Shown piece after piece: positions 24,652-34,166 of a DNA stretch of 64,000 nucleotides. Below the pieces are notes generated by a model. That model was given only the letters and a program-made list of their open reading frames with translations, searched no databases and was not told where the DNA came from. Position 1 is the stretch's first letter. Each line of letters opens with the position of its first letter. A program made the translations under genes and the position numbers. Location of the stretch: NCBI RefSeq assembly GCF_900115095.1, contig NZ_FOVH01000005.1:248001-312000 (forward strand), written 5' to 3'. Source of the stretch: Actinomadura madurae (GTDB lineage: Bacteria > Actinomycetota > Actinomycetes > Streptosporangiales > Streptosporangiaceae).

Positions 24652-26268
24652 GTGGTCGAGGTCCTGACGGTTCGCCAGGCGCTTCAGCTCGAAGTCTTCC
24701 AACGGACGGAGGTCCGGGTCTACGCAGGTGAGGCGTATCTGGACCGGCCGGTCCGGTGGGTCCACGCGGGTGAGATCCCCGACATCCACCGGTTCCTCTC
24801 CGGCCAGGAAATGCTGCTGACCGCTGGGCTCGGCATGGGCGAGACCGCGGATCTCCAACGTGCCTTCATCCGCCGGGTCGCGGACGCGCGCGCCTCCGTT
24901 CTGGTCATCGAGCTCGCCGGCCGGAGATTCGACACGATGCCCGCCGCGGCCATCGAGGAAGCCGAAACGGCAGGCCTCACCCTGGTCGGGCTGCGCGACG
25001 AGATCCCGTTCGTGGAAGCCTCCGCCCAGGTGCACGAGGTGCTGGTGCAGGGCCGGATGTCGCAGATGATGGCCGACGAGGCCACCGGACAGGCGTTCAT
25101 GAACCTGCTGCTCGCCGACGCGGACTACCTCGCGATGGTCGACGAGGTAGCCCGCCGCACCGGGCACCCGATCGTGCTCGAGAACGTCGCCCACCAGATG
25201 CTGGCCTACTCGGGCGCTACCGCAGAGTCCGACGCCGTCGTCGCGGACTGGGAGGCGCACTCACGCGCCATCCACGAGCGGCGAACACCCGCCATCAGCC
25301 GGGGATGGCATGCATCTGCGGCACGGCCAGGCTCCTTCCGCGACGACTCCGCCTGCGCCCGACGGGCGGTGGTGCTGCGAGGCGAGTCGTGGGGATGGAT
25401 TCATCTGCTGCACGGGGCCACTCAGCCAACGTCCGCGGATCTGAACGCCCTGGAACGCGCCACCGCCGCCATAGCCATCAGTCTCCTGAGCGAGCGGGAG
25501 AGCGGGGCCCGTTCGGTCCAGCGGCAAGGAGCCCTGCTCAGCCGGCTCATGCTCGACGACATCTCAGGCGAAGAGTTCGTCCAGAGCGCCCTCGGACTCG
25601 GCAGGGACCTGCGCGGCAAGCCCCTCCTCGTCGTCGTCGCCGCCCGGAGAAGGGGCGATGAACGCGATGGCTCCCCGGTCCAGTCCGTCGAACACGCCAT
25701 CCGCAGGCTCAGGCTCAACGCCGTCGTCGGCGACATCGGAGATTTCGCCCTCGCCGTCGTCGCTCTGGACCGCGACATCGCCGAAGACCAGCTCACTCGA
25801 AGCCTCACCGAAGGCGGCCACTGGGGCGGCATCAGCCGACTGGTGCCCGCGACACTCCTGACCACCGCGGTTCGCCAGGGCAGGAGCGCGGCATCCGCGG
25901 CGACCGCAACCGAGGCCGACCACTTCCTGCGCTTCGACGACCTCGGTGCCCTGCGACTCCTGGTCGCGCTCGCAGAAGGCCCTGAACTGGCCCGCTACGT
26001 CGAGGACGAACTCGGGCCGATCCTCTCCCACGACGCGCAGAGCTCGAACCCCTTGCTTCCGACGCTCCGCGCCTTTCTCGACACCGGAGGCAACAAGGCA
26101 CGTACGGCCGAGCTCCTGTTCGTTCAGCGGCGTACGCTGTACTACAGGCTCGACCGGATCAGCAGGATTCTCCGCCTCGACCTGAGCAGTAGCGACGCCC
26201 AGCAGCGACTGCACCTCGCTGTGCGTGGACATGGCTTGCTTCGGCATTCGGCACCTCGCCGCAAGTAG
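24652..26268 (+). CDS. PucR/CdaR-family transcriptional activator
   Basis: A 538-aa regulator from GTG 24652. The N-terminal 120 residues match the PucR sensory domain (VLTVRQAL, RPVRWVHAGEIPDIHRFLSG, EMLLTAGLG). A central GAF-like region and GGDEF-like remnant follow. The C-terminal HTH has TLRAFLDTGGNKARTAELLF and RRTLYYRLDRI, the hallmark of PucR/CdaR activators. Members control purine, amino acid or sugar-acid catabolism in response to the substrate. It is divergent from the HisD-like gene, so it probably activates that gene and the permease-ThuA-ThDP unit. The upstream Met at 24571 would lie in the promoter and lacks a ribosome site. Confidence 0.85.
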   Translation: MVEVLTVRQALQLEVFQRTEVRVYAGEAYLDRPVRWVHAGEIPDIHRFLSGQEMLLTAGLGMGETADLQRAFIRRVADARASVLVIELAGRRFDTMPAAAIEEAETAGLTLVGLRDEIPFVEASAQVHEVLVQGRMSQMMADEATGQAFMNLLLADADYLAMVDEVARRTGHPIVLENVAHQMLAYSGATAESDAVVADWEAHSRAIHERRTPAISRGWHASAARPGSFRDDSACARRAVVLRGESWGWIHLLHGATQPTSADLNALERATAAIAISLLSERESGARSVQRQGALLSRLMLDDISGEEFVQSALGLGRDLRGKPLLVVVAARRRGDERDGSPVQSVEHAIRRLRLNAVVGDIGDFALAVVALDRDIAEDQLTRSLTEGGHWGGISRLVPATLLTTAVRQGRSAASAATATEADHFLRFDDLGALRLLVALAEGPELARYVEDELGPILSHDAQSSNPLLPTLRAFLDTGGNKARTAELLFVQRRTLYYRLDRISRILRLDLSSSDAQQRLHLAVRGHGLLRHSAPRRK

Positions 26269-26340
26269 CCCCGATCACAGTCAGCGCCACCCAGCTGCAA
26301 GGCCGTTGGCCTCCCCGTTCCTGCCGGTACGTCTGGTTCA

Positions 26341-27339
26341 ATGGCGCGAATGAGATCAGTTCGGGTCGGGTTGTCCCTCCCTCCGCAGTTGCCGCCCGCG
26401 CGCATCCCACGGATCGCGCGGCATGCCGAGGATGCCGGTTTCGACGAGCTCTGGCTTGCCGAGGACTGCTTCTTCGCTGGAGGCATCGCCGCCGTATCGG
26501 CCGCCCTGGCCGCCACCGACGACATCACCGTCGTCATCGGGATCCTGCCGGCCGCCGCCCGCAACGCGGCCTTCACCGCCATGGAGTTGGCCGCCCTCGC
26601 GGAGCTCTACCCACATCGCGTCGTAGGCGGGCTCGGACACGGCATGCCCGGCTGGATGCGCCAAGTCGGCGCCGCCCCACGGTCTCCCCTGACCGCGCTG
26701 CGCGAGCGGCTGGAAGCGGTGCGCGCCCTGCTGGCGGGACAGACCGTGAGCGTTAATGGCGACTACGTACACCTCGACGCCGTCAAACTCGACCACCCAC
26801 CGGAAACGCCACCACCCGTTCTGGCCGGTGTTCGCGGGCCTAAATCCCTGGAACTGGCCGGCCGCAGCGCCGACGGCGTCATCCTGGCCTGGCCGGTCAC
26901 ACCCGGCTACATCGAGCATGCCGCCGACCTGGTCGCCCAGGGACGACGCGAAGCGGCCAGTCCGGACCCGGGAAAGCTCTTGGTGGGCACTCCGATAAGC
27001 CTTGACCAGGACAAAGCTGCAGCCGCGGAACGACTGCGCCCGCTCGTCGCCACCGAACTGAATTCTCCATCCAGCCAAGCACACCTGGAACCCACCGGCC
27101 TGGCCGAGAAGGTGAACGAGCTTCGCGCCATGTGCGCATCCCTGGACGAATTCGCCGCCCGCATTCCCCGCGAATGGATCGAGACGCTGACGGTCTGCGG
27201 TACAGCACACGACTGCGCCAACGCCGTTCACGCCCTTCACCAGGCCGGCGCCGGGTCGGTCGCACTGTCTCTGCCCGGCTCCTTGACCCGGGAACAGATC
27301 ACGCATCTTGGACGCGAACTGCTTCCCGAACTGCGCTAA
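26341..27339 (+). CDS. LLM-class (luciferase-like) flavin/F420-dependent oxidoreductase
   Basis: A 332-aa TIM-barrel protein of the bacterial luciferase-like family: VRVGLSLPPQ at the first strand, AGFDELWLAED (second), DDITVVIGILPAAARN, LYPHRVVGGLGHGMPGWM and a C-terminal GAGSVALSLPG. Actinobacterial members often use coenzyme F420 (F420-dependent reductases/methylenetetrahydromethanopterin reductase-like), others FMN; the sequence alone does not decide. It starts at ATG 26341 or 26350 with no clear ribosome site, 72 bp after the PucR gene, and is convergent with the amidohydrolase. Substrate unknown. Confidence 0.8.
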   Translation: MARMRSVRVGLSLPPQLPPARIPRIARHAEDAGFDELWLAEDCFFAGGIAAVSAALAATDDITVVIGILPAAARNAAFTAMELAALAELYPHRVVGGLGHGMPGWMRQVGAAPRSPLTALRERLEAVRALLAGQTVSVNGDYVHLDAVKLDHPPETPPPVLAGVRGPKSLELAGRSADGVILAWPVTPGYIEHAADLVAQGRREAASPDPGKLLVGTPISLDQDKAAAAERLRPLVATELNSPSSQAHLEPTGLAEKVNELRAMCASLDEFAARIPREWIETLTVCGTAHDCANAVHALHQAGAGSVALSLPGSLTREQITHLGRELLPELR

Positions 27340-27436
27340 TGGCGGCGGAGGCCAGGTAGGCGGCGCCTATGAGCGACATGGCGGCGATGCCGGTCTTGGC
27401 GGCCGAATGGTCGCTCTGGCCGATGCGCAGTTGCCA

Positions 27437-28435
27437 CTACAGCGTTCTGGGCTGGCCGGCTGTGCGGTGTAGCAGCCGGCGGGCGTTGGACGTGGTGAGG
27501 GCGCGCCAGGTGGCCGCCCCGGGTGGCGGGGGCGCCGTGTCCAGGGAGCGCAGGTGCGCTTCGACGACGAAGTCCGGCGTCCAGCAAGAATCGCTGCCGT
27601 ACAACAGGCGCCCGGTGCCGAACGCGGCGGCCAGCGCGGGAGCTTGGTGAGGGAAAGGGGTTCCCGCCAAGTCGTACCAGAGGTCGCCCAACTGCTCCCG
27701 AACGCTGTCGTCCGAACCGCCCGCGGGCTTGGGAAGCACGAAGCGGAACAACTCCAGCCGGTCGGTGAGCGCAGGCAGGACGCCTCCGCAATGCGTGAAG
27801 ACCCAGGAGATCCCCGGGTGACGGGCGAGTACCCCCGACAGCGCCAGGTCCGAGGCGGCTCGTGCGGAGTCGAAGAGGAATTCGAGCATGGGACGTGGCC
27901 TGCCGAGCGCCACCGCGTCGGCGTGCGGCGGCGAGGTCGGGTGGACGAACACCACGGCGCTTCGCCGGTCAAGTTCCTCCCATAGCGGCTCAAACCGTGG
28001 GTCTCCCGGATAGGTGCCGTGGTGGTTGGACTGGATCGCCACCCCGTCAGCTTGGAGAACGTCCAGGGCGTGGGCGGCCTCGATTAGCGCCCCCTCGATG
28101 TCGGGGAGAGGCAGGGCGGCCAGGTGGCCGAACCGCCCGCGGTACCGGACGTGCATCGCAGCGGCGAACTCGTTGACCCGGCGGCTCAGCGACCGCGCGG
28201 CGTCGTCGTCCCCGAAGTGCGTGCCCGGGGACGACACCGACAGCAGCGCGGTGCCGATTCCGTGCCGGTCCATGAAGGCCACCTGCCTGTCGGCGTCCCA
28301 TTCCGGCCAGCCGGGCATGCCGTCGGGGTTGACGTGCCCGGCGGCGCGAGCCTCGGCCACATAGAAGTCGGTGACGAAATGCGCATGGACGTCGATCAGC
28401 GGAACGGAGTCCTCAGCAGGGCTGGATTCCATCAT
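27437..28435 (-). CDS. ACMSD-type amidohydrolase (aromatic decarboxylase family)
   Basis: A 332-aa amidohydrolase-2 TIM barrel. Metal-binding HxH is in LIDVHAHF near the N-terminus, a His in VQSNHHGTY/VFVHPT, another in WVFTHCGG and the Asp in LYGSDSCWTP. It resembles 6-methylsalicylate decarboxylase and gamma-resorcylate decarboxylase, which remove CO2 from hydroxybenzoates without a cofactor. ATG 28435 follows TTTGAGGGG. An alternative GTG at 28495 overlaps the upstream stop as GTGA and would add 20 residues. It is the last gene of the minus-strand run with the metallo-beta-lactamase and the meta-cleavage genes, and could supply the phenol or catechol they use (inference). Confidence 0.8.
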   Translation of the reverse strand: MMESSPAEDSVPLIDVHAHFVTDFYVAEARAAGHVNPDGMPGWPEWDADRQVAFMDRHGIGTALLSVSSPGTHFGDDDAARSLSRRVNEFAAAMHVRYRGRFGHLAALPLPDIEGALIEAAHALDVLQADGVAIQSNHHGTYPGDPRFEPLWEELDRRSAVVFVHPTSPPHADAVALGRPRPMLEFLFDSARAASDLALSGVLARHPGISWVFTHCGGVLPALTDRLELFRFVLPKPAGGSDDSVREQLGDLWYDLAGTPFPHQAPALAAAFGTGRLLYGSDSCWTPDFVVEAHLRSLDTAPPPPGAATWRALTTSNARRLLHRTAGQPRTL

Positions 28436-28491
28436 TCCCCTCAAAGCATCGAGCCGTGACATGGCAGGGCGGAAGGGTGCCGCACCATGCT

Positions 28492-29535
28492 TCACACGAC
28501 GATAAGGAGCCCATCGGACCCCAAGGTGAGTTCGCCCTTGTAATGGTCGGTCATGCCCTGGGTGAACAGGCGGCGGGCCATGAAGCCGGACGGGTAGGGC
28601 GTGAGATGGGTGAGGACGAGTTGCTTCACGTCCGCCTGCTGCGCCTGCTTGGCCAGGGCGATGGTGTCGGCGTGGTAGCGGATGGTGCGTTCGGCGACCT
28701 CGGCGTCGTGGGTGCGGCCCATGTCCCGCATGTGGGGGATGGCGCGGCGGACGAGGTGGGTGGCGTAGGCCTCGTGGACGACGAGGTCGGCGTCCTGCAT
28801 GGCGGGAAGGTTGACGGGGCTCACCTCGGTATCGCCGCTGATGAAGACCTTCTTACCGCGGTAGCCGAGGACGTAGCCGAAGGCGGGTGAGACGGGATCG
28901 TGGACGACGAGCCGGGCGTCGATGGTGACGCCGCCCTGGTCGTAGACGCGGACGGACCGGGTACCGGGCGGCATCTCGATCTCGGTGGGGACGGCGTCGG
29001 CCGCCGCGCCGCTGGCGTCGAGGGTGCGCATGTTCGCCTTGCGGTATCCGTGGTCGAGCGCGTAGGCGGAGTTCAGGCCCTCGACGACCTTGTCGAGACC
29101 GACCGGGCCCCGAACATCGAGCGGTTTCTCGCGGCCCCAGATCCAGGTCGCGTTGATGAGGGAGCCGAGTCCGTTGAAGTGGTCGGAGTGGAAGTGGGTG
29201 ATGAAGACCCGCTCCAGCGCGCCGAAGGGGACCTTGGAGTCGGAGAGCGACTTGGTGGTGCCCTCGCCGGCGTCGAACAGGAACAGCTTGCCGCCTGCGG
29301 CGACGAGCGTGCACGCCTGGGCGCGGGCGGCGCTCATTTCGGGCGAGCCGGTGCCGCACAGCAGGACGCGAATGTGCTCTTTGTCCTGGACGAACGCGTG
29401 GTCGGTGTCGTCTTTCAGACGGTCGCGGATTACGGAGTCGACGATGCGGTCGCGGCTGAGGTAAACCGTGGCCGCCGCGACGATCGAAACGGCGATCAGT
29501 ACTGCAAGGACGATCCGCAATCTTTTCAGTTTCAC
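28492..29535 (-). CDS. Membrane-anchored metallo-beta-lactamase-fold hydrolase
   Basis: A 347-aa protein. Residues 5-26 form an uncleaved signal anchor (RLRIVLAVLIAVSIVAAATVY), placing the catalytic domain outside the membrane. Next comes a RNase Z/arylsulfatase-like MBL domain with the zinc motif THFHSDHF (residues 113-120), ISGDTE (bridging Asp) and LTHLTPYPSG near the end. GTG 29535 follows GAGGAG. Outside location argues against RNA processing and for hydrolysis of an ester, sulfate ester or lactone in the envelope. It ends in a GTGA junction with the amidohydrolase region and starts 33 nt after the hydroxylase stop, so it appears part of the aromatic operon. Confidence 0.8.
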   Translation of the reverse strand: MKLKRLRIVLAVLIAVSIVAAATVYLSRDRIVDSVIRDRLKDDTDHAFVQDKEHIRVLLCGTGSPEMSAARAQACTLVAAGGKLFLFDAGEGTTKSLSDSKVPFGALERVFITHFHSDHFNGLGSLINATWIWGREKPLDVRGPVGLDKVVEGLNSAYALDHGYRKANMRTLDASGAAADAVPTEIEMPPGTRSVRVYDQGGVTIDARLVVHDPVSPAFGYVLGYRGKKVFISGDTEVSPVNLPAMQDADLVVHEAYATHLVRRAIPHMRDMGRTHDAEVAERTIRYHADTIALAKQAQQADVKQLVLTHLTPYPSGFMARRLFTQGMTDHYKGELTLGSDGLLIVV

Positions 29536-29568
29536 GGGTTCTCCTCTGAGGGGTGGGTGCGGCTCCTC

Positions 29569-31152
29569 TTACGAGGAGGCGGAAGCAAGGAGGGTCAGCC
29601 AGCCGGGCGTGGAGCATCCGGTGGAAGGGGAGGCAGGTGGGAGAAGGGTGAGGACGGTCCGGTCGGGCCTGACGACGACCGCGGACGTGCCCATCCGCTG
29701 TAGCCAGCCGCCGAGGACGCTTTCCCGTCCGATCCCCGGCACGCCGTCCGGGGGATGGATCTCGATGCCGTCAGGACCGACGCGCACGACCGTCGCGTGC
29801 AGGACGGCGGCCAGGCGCGCGGTCACCGGGGTCTCCGGGCGGGTGGTGACGATGGCGAAGCCGGGGCCGATGAGGTCGTCGAGCCTGCGGCGCGCTCCGT
29901 CGACGGTGACGGAAGGCTGGGGCATGAGGGTCCCCGCCCATCGGGATCGCGCCACGAGAGGTCCCGGTCGCAGCCGGGGCGAGACGCCGCGCAGCATCAG
30001 CGGGGTCACGGCGGACATCCGGAGCACCCTGGCCAGGGCGGCGCGCCGCAGGGACGCGGCCGGGCCCTGACCGCCGGTCATCGCCCACCCGGTGGACACC
30101 GCCATCCGAATGATGCGGGTGACGTGCGGTTTCCGTTCCCTCTCGTAGGTCTCCAGGAGCCCGTCGCCGCGGATCGGGTCGGCGTCGGCCGCGGCGAGTT
30201 TCCAGCTGAGGTTGGCCGCGTCGCGCAGCCCGGCGCACAGGCCCTGCCCGATGAACGGCGGAGTGAGGTGGGCGGCGTCGCCCAGCAGGAAGAGCCGCCC
30301 GCTCCTCCACCGGTCGGCCACGCGGGCCCGGAATGTGTAGGAAGCACTGCGGATCACCTCGATCTCCGAGAACGAGACGCCGCGGGTCCAGGGAGCGAGG
30401 AGTCGGGCGAGCGAGCCGGGGACCGTGAGGTCCTCGGCGGTCTCGCCGGGGCGCATCCGGAACTCCCAGCGGTAGCGGTCCGGGCCGATCCTCATGAAGG
30501 TGGCGGCCCGGCGGGGGTCGCAGATCTGGTCGACGCCGTCCCATGTGTCGAGTCGCCGCGCGCAGCGCCCGTCGACCACGAGCCACCGCTCGGTGAACCG
30601 CAGGTCGCGCATCCGCGTGCCGATGGCCTCCCGGACCAGGCTGTTGGCCCCGTCGCACCCGAGCACGGCTCGTGCCTTGACGGTATCGGCGACCCCGGTG
30701 GCCACGTCGCGCAGTCTGACCTCGGCGGGCCGGACGGCGTCCCCGGGGTCGATGTGCTCGGCCTCGACGCCGGCGCGCAACCGGATCTCGGGGTACTCGC
30801 CGAGAGCGGCGCGCAGCAGCCGTTCCAGGTCGGGCTGGTCGAACAGGTTGGCCTGGGGCCAGCCGTGGACGCCGACGAGTTCGTCACGCCGGTACTCCGC
30901 GATGACCCGGTGCCGCCCATCCAGCAGGCGCATGCCGAGGGCCGGCCTGCTGACGGCGGTGAACCTCTCGGCCACGCCGGCCTTCTGCAGAATCCGCAGC
31001 ACCTCGTCGTCCAGGTGGACGGCCCGGGGCAGCGGGTAAACGTCGCGATGCCGCTCGACGACGAGGCTGCGCACTCCGTGCCGGGCCAACAGGATCGCGG
31101 CCGTCAGCCCGGTCGGCCCGGCCCCGATGATCAGCACGGGCTCGGCGGTCAC
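29569..31152 (-). CDS. FAD-dependent aromatic hydroxylase, MhpA-like
   Basis: A 527-aa class A flavoprotein monooxygenase. It opens with VLIIGAGPTGLTAAILLARHG and LVVERHRDVYPLPRAVHLDDEVLR, the pattern of 3-(3-hydroxyphenyl)propionate hydroxylase. The second FAD motif is LFLLGDAAHLTPPFIGQG. A thioredoxin-like C-terminal region ends the protein, as usual in this class. GTG 31152 overlaps the stop of the upstream CoA ligase (GTGA). Expected reaction: NAD(P)H/O2 ortho-hydroxylation of a phenolic acid to a catechol, feeding the extradiol dioxygenase encoded two genes upstream. The exact phenol is unknown. Confidence 0.83.
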   Translation of the reverse strand: MTAEPVLIIGAGPTGLTAAILLARHGVRSLVVERHRDVYPLPRAVHLDDEVLRILQKAGVAERFTAVSRPALGMRLLDGRHRVIAEYRRDELVGVHGWPQANLFDQPDLERLLRAALGEYPEIRLRAGVEAEHIDPGDAVRPAEVRLRDVATGVADTVKARAVLGCDGANSLVREAIGTRMRDLRFTERWLVVDGRCARRLDTWDGVDQICDPRRAATFMRIGPDRYRWEFRMRPGETAEDLTVPGSLARLLAPWTRGVSFSEIEVIRSASYTFRARVADRWRSGRLFLLGDAAHLTPPFIGQGLCAGLRDAANLSWKLAAADADPIRGDGLLETYERERKPHVTRIIRMAVSTGWAMTGGQGPAASLRRAALARVLRMSAVTPLMLRGVSPRLRPGPLVARSRWAGTLMPQPSVTVDGARRRLDDLIGPGFAIVTTRPETPVTARLAAVLHATVVRVGPDGIEIHPPDGVPGIGRESVLGGWLQRMGTSAVVVRPDRTVLTLLPPASPSTGCSTPGWLTLLASASS

Positions 31153-33017
31153 GCCGTGACCTCGTGCGTGAAGGCGTACCTCTCGAGTTCGGCGGTCAGC
31201 GCGCTCGTGTCTTCCCCTCCGGTCAACCGGATGCGGGCGTGCGGTCGCCCGTCGCGTGTCTCGACCCACACGTGCCCGGTGGCACCCGCCTGGCCCAGCG
31301 CGGCCTGCACCAGACGGCGTACGGCGTCCTCGATGAGCGCGGGTTTGAAGACCTTGCCGATGGGCGTCGTCGGCAGGCTGTCCACCACGTGCACCGCCTT
31401 GGGGGCCGCCGCGGGCTCGGGGGCGCGGGCGCGCGCCCAGGCGAGCAGGTCCGCCTCGTCCGCGCCGGCGCCCCGGGAAAGGACGAGGTACGCGACGGGC
31501 ACCTCACCCGCATGCGAATCGGGCGCGCCGACGACGGCCGCGGCGGTGACGTCGGGATGCCCGAGCAGTGACTCCTCGATCGGCCGCGGGTCGATGTTGT
31601 GGCCGCCGCGGATGATCAGGTCCTTGGCGCGGCCGGTGAGGTAGACGTAGCCGTCGGCGTCCACCCTCCCGAGGTCACCGGTGAGCAGCCACCCGTCGAG
31701 AACCTTCTCGGACGGGTCGGGCGCGGGCCCGTCCGGTCCGGGTCGCAGGTAGCCGGGGAAGACGCTGGGCCCCTTGATCGCCAGGACTCCCGTCCTTCCG
31801 GTCGGGCAGTCGGCCGGCGGGCGATCCGCCGGGCCCAGCGTCACGGCCTTGACCTGCTGGTAGGGCAGCCGGAGCCCGACCGAGCCCGGACGCGGCGCGA
31901 ACGCGGGGGTGGCGGCCGTCGCGCAGGTGGCCTCCGTCAGCCCGTACCCCTCCAACATCGGGACCTTGGCGGACTCCTCGAACCCGCGCCGCACCTTCCG
32001 CGGCAGCGGAGCCGCACCGACGGCCCCGGCGCGCAGGCTGGAGATGTCGACGTCCTCGGGCACCTCGGGCAGCCCGGCGTAGACCGTCGGCACTCCGGAG
32101 AAGCTCGTCACCCTGTAGTGCTCGATGATGCGCCAGAAGTCGTCCATGAGCACCCCGTCCCGGTAGCCGAGCGGTCCGAGGCTGACGACCGGCGTCCCAT
32201 GCAGGAACGGACCCAGCCCCGTGACGTGGACGGCGTTCACATGGAACAACGGCAGGCCGGACAGGACGACGGCGTCGTCGAGGTAGGCGCCTGAACAGCC
32301 CAGCGCCCAGGCCATGTAGACCTCCATGGCGTGGGTGTGCGGGGCCACCTTGGGCACCCCGGTCGTCCCGCCGGTATGGAAGTAGGCGGCCAGGTCGTCG
32401 GGACGGGGGCGACGTCCCGTGCACAGCTTGTCGGGCGGCTGGCGCGCGGCGGCCGCGTCGAAGTCCGCTCCCATGTCGCCTGGCGGCGAACCGGCGGCGG
32501 CCAGGATGAACTGACCGGGCAGCCGGGCGGCGATGCGCTGCGCCTTGTCCCACAATCGCGGCGACACGCCGGGCCCGGGCGCCAGCAGCAGCCGCGCACC
32601 CGTGAGGGTGAGGATCTCCGCCAGGTGGTCCTCGGCGAGCATCGGGTTGACGGGATTGGCGATTCCCACGGCCTGGGCGCCGAGCAGGGCCGCGTAGGCG
32701 GCCCCGGAGTTCGGCAGCATCGACGCGACGACACCGCCTTCGGGAACGCCGAGGTCAAGGAATGCGTTCGCGGCCTGATGCACGCGCTCCAGCAACGTGC
32801 CGTACGTCCAGCATGGGGCCTCACGCCAGGCCCGGCCGCGCTCTCCGAGCAGATACAGGGCGGGCCGGCTGGGATACGCGGTGGCAGTGCGGCTGAGGAG
32901 TTCGTACGTGCTCGCGGGCAGGTCGCGTTCGTCCAATGGGACCGCCTCCACGGCGGGCAGGTCCTCGGGCAGCAGGATGAGCGGACGATTGCCGTGCGTG
33001 TGCGGCGCAGCGGTCAT
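31149..33017 (-). CDS. Acyl-CoA synthetase (AMP-forming)
   Basis: A 622-aa ANL enzyme: P-loop HTGGTTGVPKV, the acyl-specificity region near GYGLTEATC, the hinge LTGDLGRVDADGYVYLTGR, KDLIIRGGHNIDP and the catalytic Lys in TPIGKVFKPAL. It is slightly longer than the usual 500-570 because of a C-terminal extension. It couples by GTGA to the hydroxylase gene and lies 24 nt downstream of the extradiol dioxygenase. It may activate the aromatic acid substrate or a cleavage product as a CoA thioester. FAH hydrolase and dioxygenase neighbours favour a meta-cleavage catabolic role over lipid metabolism. Confidence 0.85.
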   Translation of the reverse strand: MTAAPHTHGNRPLILLPEDLPAVEAVPLDERDLPASTYELLSRTATAYPSRPALYLLGERGRAWREAPCWTYGTLLERVHQAANAFLDLGVPEGGVVASMLPNSGAAYAALLGAQAVGIANPVNPMLAEDHLAEILTLTGARLLLAPGPGVSPRLWDKAQRIAARLPGQFILAAAGSPPGDMGADFDAAAARQPPDKLCTGRRPRPDDLAAYFHTGGTTGVPKVAPHTHAMEVYMAWALGCSGAYLDDAVVLSGLPLFHVNAVHVTGLGPFLHGTPVVSLGPLGYRDGVLMDDFWRIIEHYRVTSFSGVPTVYAGLPEVPEDVDISSLRAGAVGAAPLPRKVRRGFEESAKVPMLEGYGLTEATCATAATPAFAPRPGSVGLRLPYQQVKAVTLGPADRPPADCPTGRTGVLAIKGPSVFPGYLRPGPDGPAPDPSEKVLDGWLLTGDLGRVDADGYVYLTGRAKDLIIRGGHNIDPRPIEESLLGHPDVTAAAVVGAPDSHAGEVPVAYLVLSRGAGADEADLLAWARARAPEPAAAPKAVHVVDSLPTTPIGKVFKPALIEDAVRRLVQAALGQAGATGHVWVETRDGRPHARIRLTGGEDTSALTAELERYAFTHEVTA

Positions 33018-33041
33018 CGGAATTCTCCTCGGATACGGAGG

Positions 33042-34157
33042 TCAGGAGGGGCGCATCGCCTTTGCGAGGGCGAGCAGCCGCGTCAGGTCGAGTTCGTTGT
33101 CCGCGCGCAGGGCCGCGATCGCTTCGCGCAGCAGGGCAGGGGACGGAGTGCTGCCGAGGAAGTCGGCGGTGGCGGGCGGTCCCCACTGGGCGAGCCCGGA
33201 GGCCGACATGGCGGCCCAGCCCGGCTCGACGGAGGCATCGAAGCGGTCGCCGTCGGTGAAGTGCTCCAGCAGCAGCCGGTCGGGGTCGCGCCAGTAGTCG
33301 AAGATCTGGCTGCCCTGGATATGCCGGCCGATTCCCCACGAGCGGCGGTAGCCGCGCTCCTTCAGGTACTCACCGCCTGTGGCCAAGGCATCAAGGTCGG
33401 CGACCTGGTAGGCGGAGTGGACGTAACCGGTGGACGGGCCGAGGTGCATCGCGAGGGTGTGATGGTCGGCCGGCTCGCCGCCCCGGTCGCAGCGGATGAA
33501 CGCCATGGTCGGGCCCCGGCCACGCTGACCGTCCAGGTAAAGGAAGTCGCTGACGATCAGACCGAGGTGTTCGAGGAACCAGTCGAGGTCCCGCAGGAAG
33601 ACCGGGGTGGACAGCACCACGTGGCCCAGCCGCTCGACCCGCGCGGGCTCCTGCGGTGGACGCTGAACGGCGTTGACCCGGTCAACGCGCGCGCCGTAGT
33701 TGAGCGTGAGCGGCCGCTGCAGATCGAGGCCGCCGTGCTCCGGCGCGCCGTGCACGACCCGGACTTCGATCCCCGAAGGCGTCCGGGCGCCGGCGTACCG
33801 GCCGCCGCCTTCCAGATCGGCGACCTCGCCGCCGGTCGCGTCGGCCAGCCGCCGCAGGTCGCGAAGGTCGGCGGCCTGAAAGACCGGGCCGGCGAACCGG
33901 GAGGCCGGGGACTTGCGGATGACGAGGCAATCGGTGCCCGGCAGCACCCCGCGCAGCCGCAGCGCCGCGGGCGTGCGCTCGACGGTGGTGAAACCGAAGT
34001 CACGGGCGAAGGTCTCGGCCCGATCCAGGTCCGGCTTGCCGAACTCCAGCCAGGCGAGGTCAACGACCTTGATAACGGGATCGGCGGCCCGCCCCTGGTG
34101 CTCGCCGCGCAGCGCACCCTGTTCACTGTGCAGGCCCTTGTGCGGATCAGTGTGCAT
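33042..34157 (-). CDS. Extradiol (VOC-type) ring-cleavage dioxygenase
   Basis: A 371-aa type I extradiol dioxygenase with two VOC modules. The C-terminal, catalytic one has the three iron ligands: His of LGHVVLS, His of YVHSAYQV and Glu of RLLLEHF. The N-terminal module (residues about 30-140) is the non-catalytic half. A 60-residue C-terminal tail ends in LLALAKAMRPS. It cleaves a catechol next to the hydroxyl pair using Fe(II) and O2. Context is a meta-cleavage operon: FAH hydrolase 9 nt upstream, CoA ligase and phenolic hydroxylase downstream. The preferred catechol is not predictable. Confidence 0.85.
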   Translation of the reverse strand: MHTDPHKGLHSEQGALRGEHQGRAADPVIKVVDLAWLEFGKPDLDRAETFARDFGFTTVERTPAALRLRGVLPGTDCLVIRKSPASRFAGPVFQAADLRDLRRLADATGGEVADLEGGGRYAGARTPSGIEVRVVHGAPEHGGLDLQRPLTLNYGARVDRVNAVQRPPQEPARVERLGHVVLSTPVFLRDLDWFLEHLGLIVSDFLYLDGQRGRGPTMAFIRCDRGGEPADHHTLAMHLGPSTGYVHSAYQVADLDALATGGEYLKERGYRRSWGIGRHIQGSQIFDYWRDPDRLLLEHFTDGDRFDASVEPGWAAMSASGLAQWGPPATADFLGSTPSPALLREAIAALRADNELDLTRLLALAKAMRPS

Positions 34158-34166
34158 TTCCCCTCC

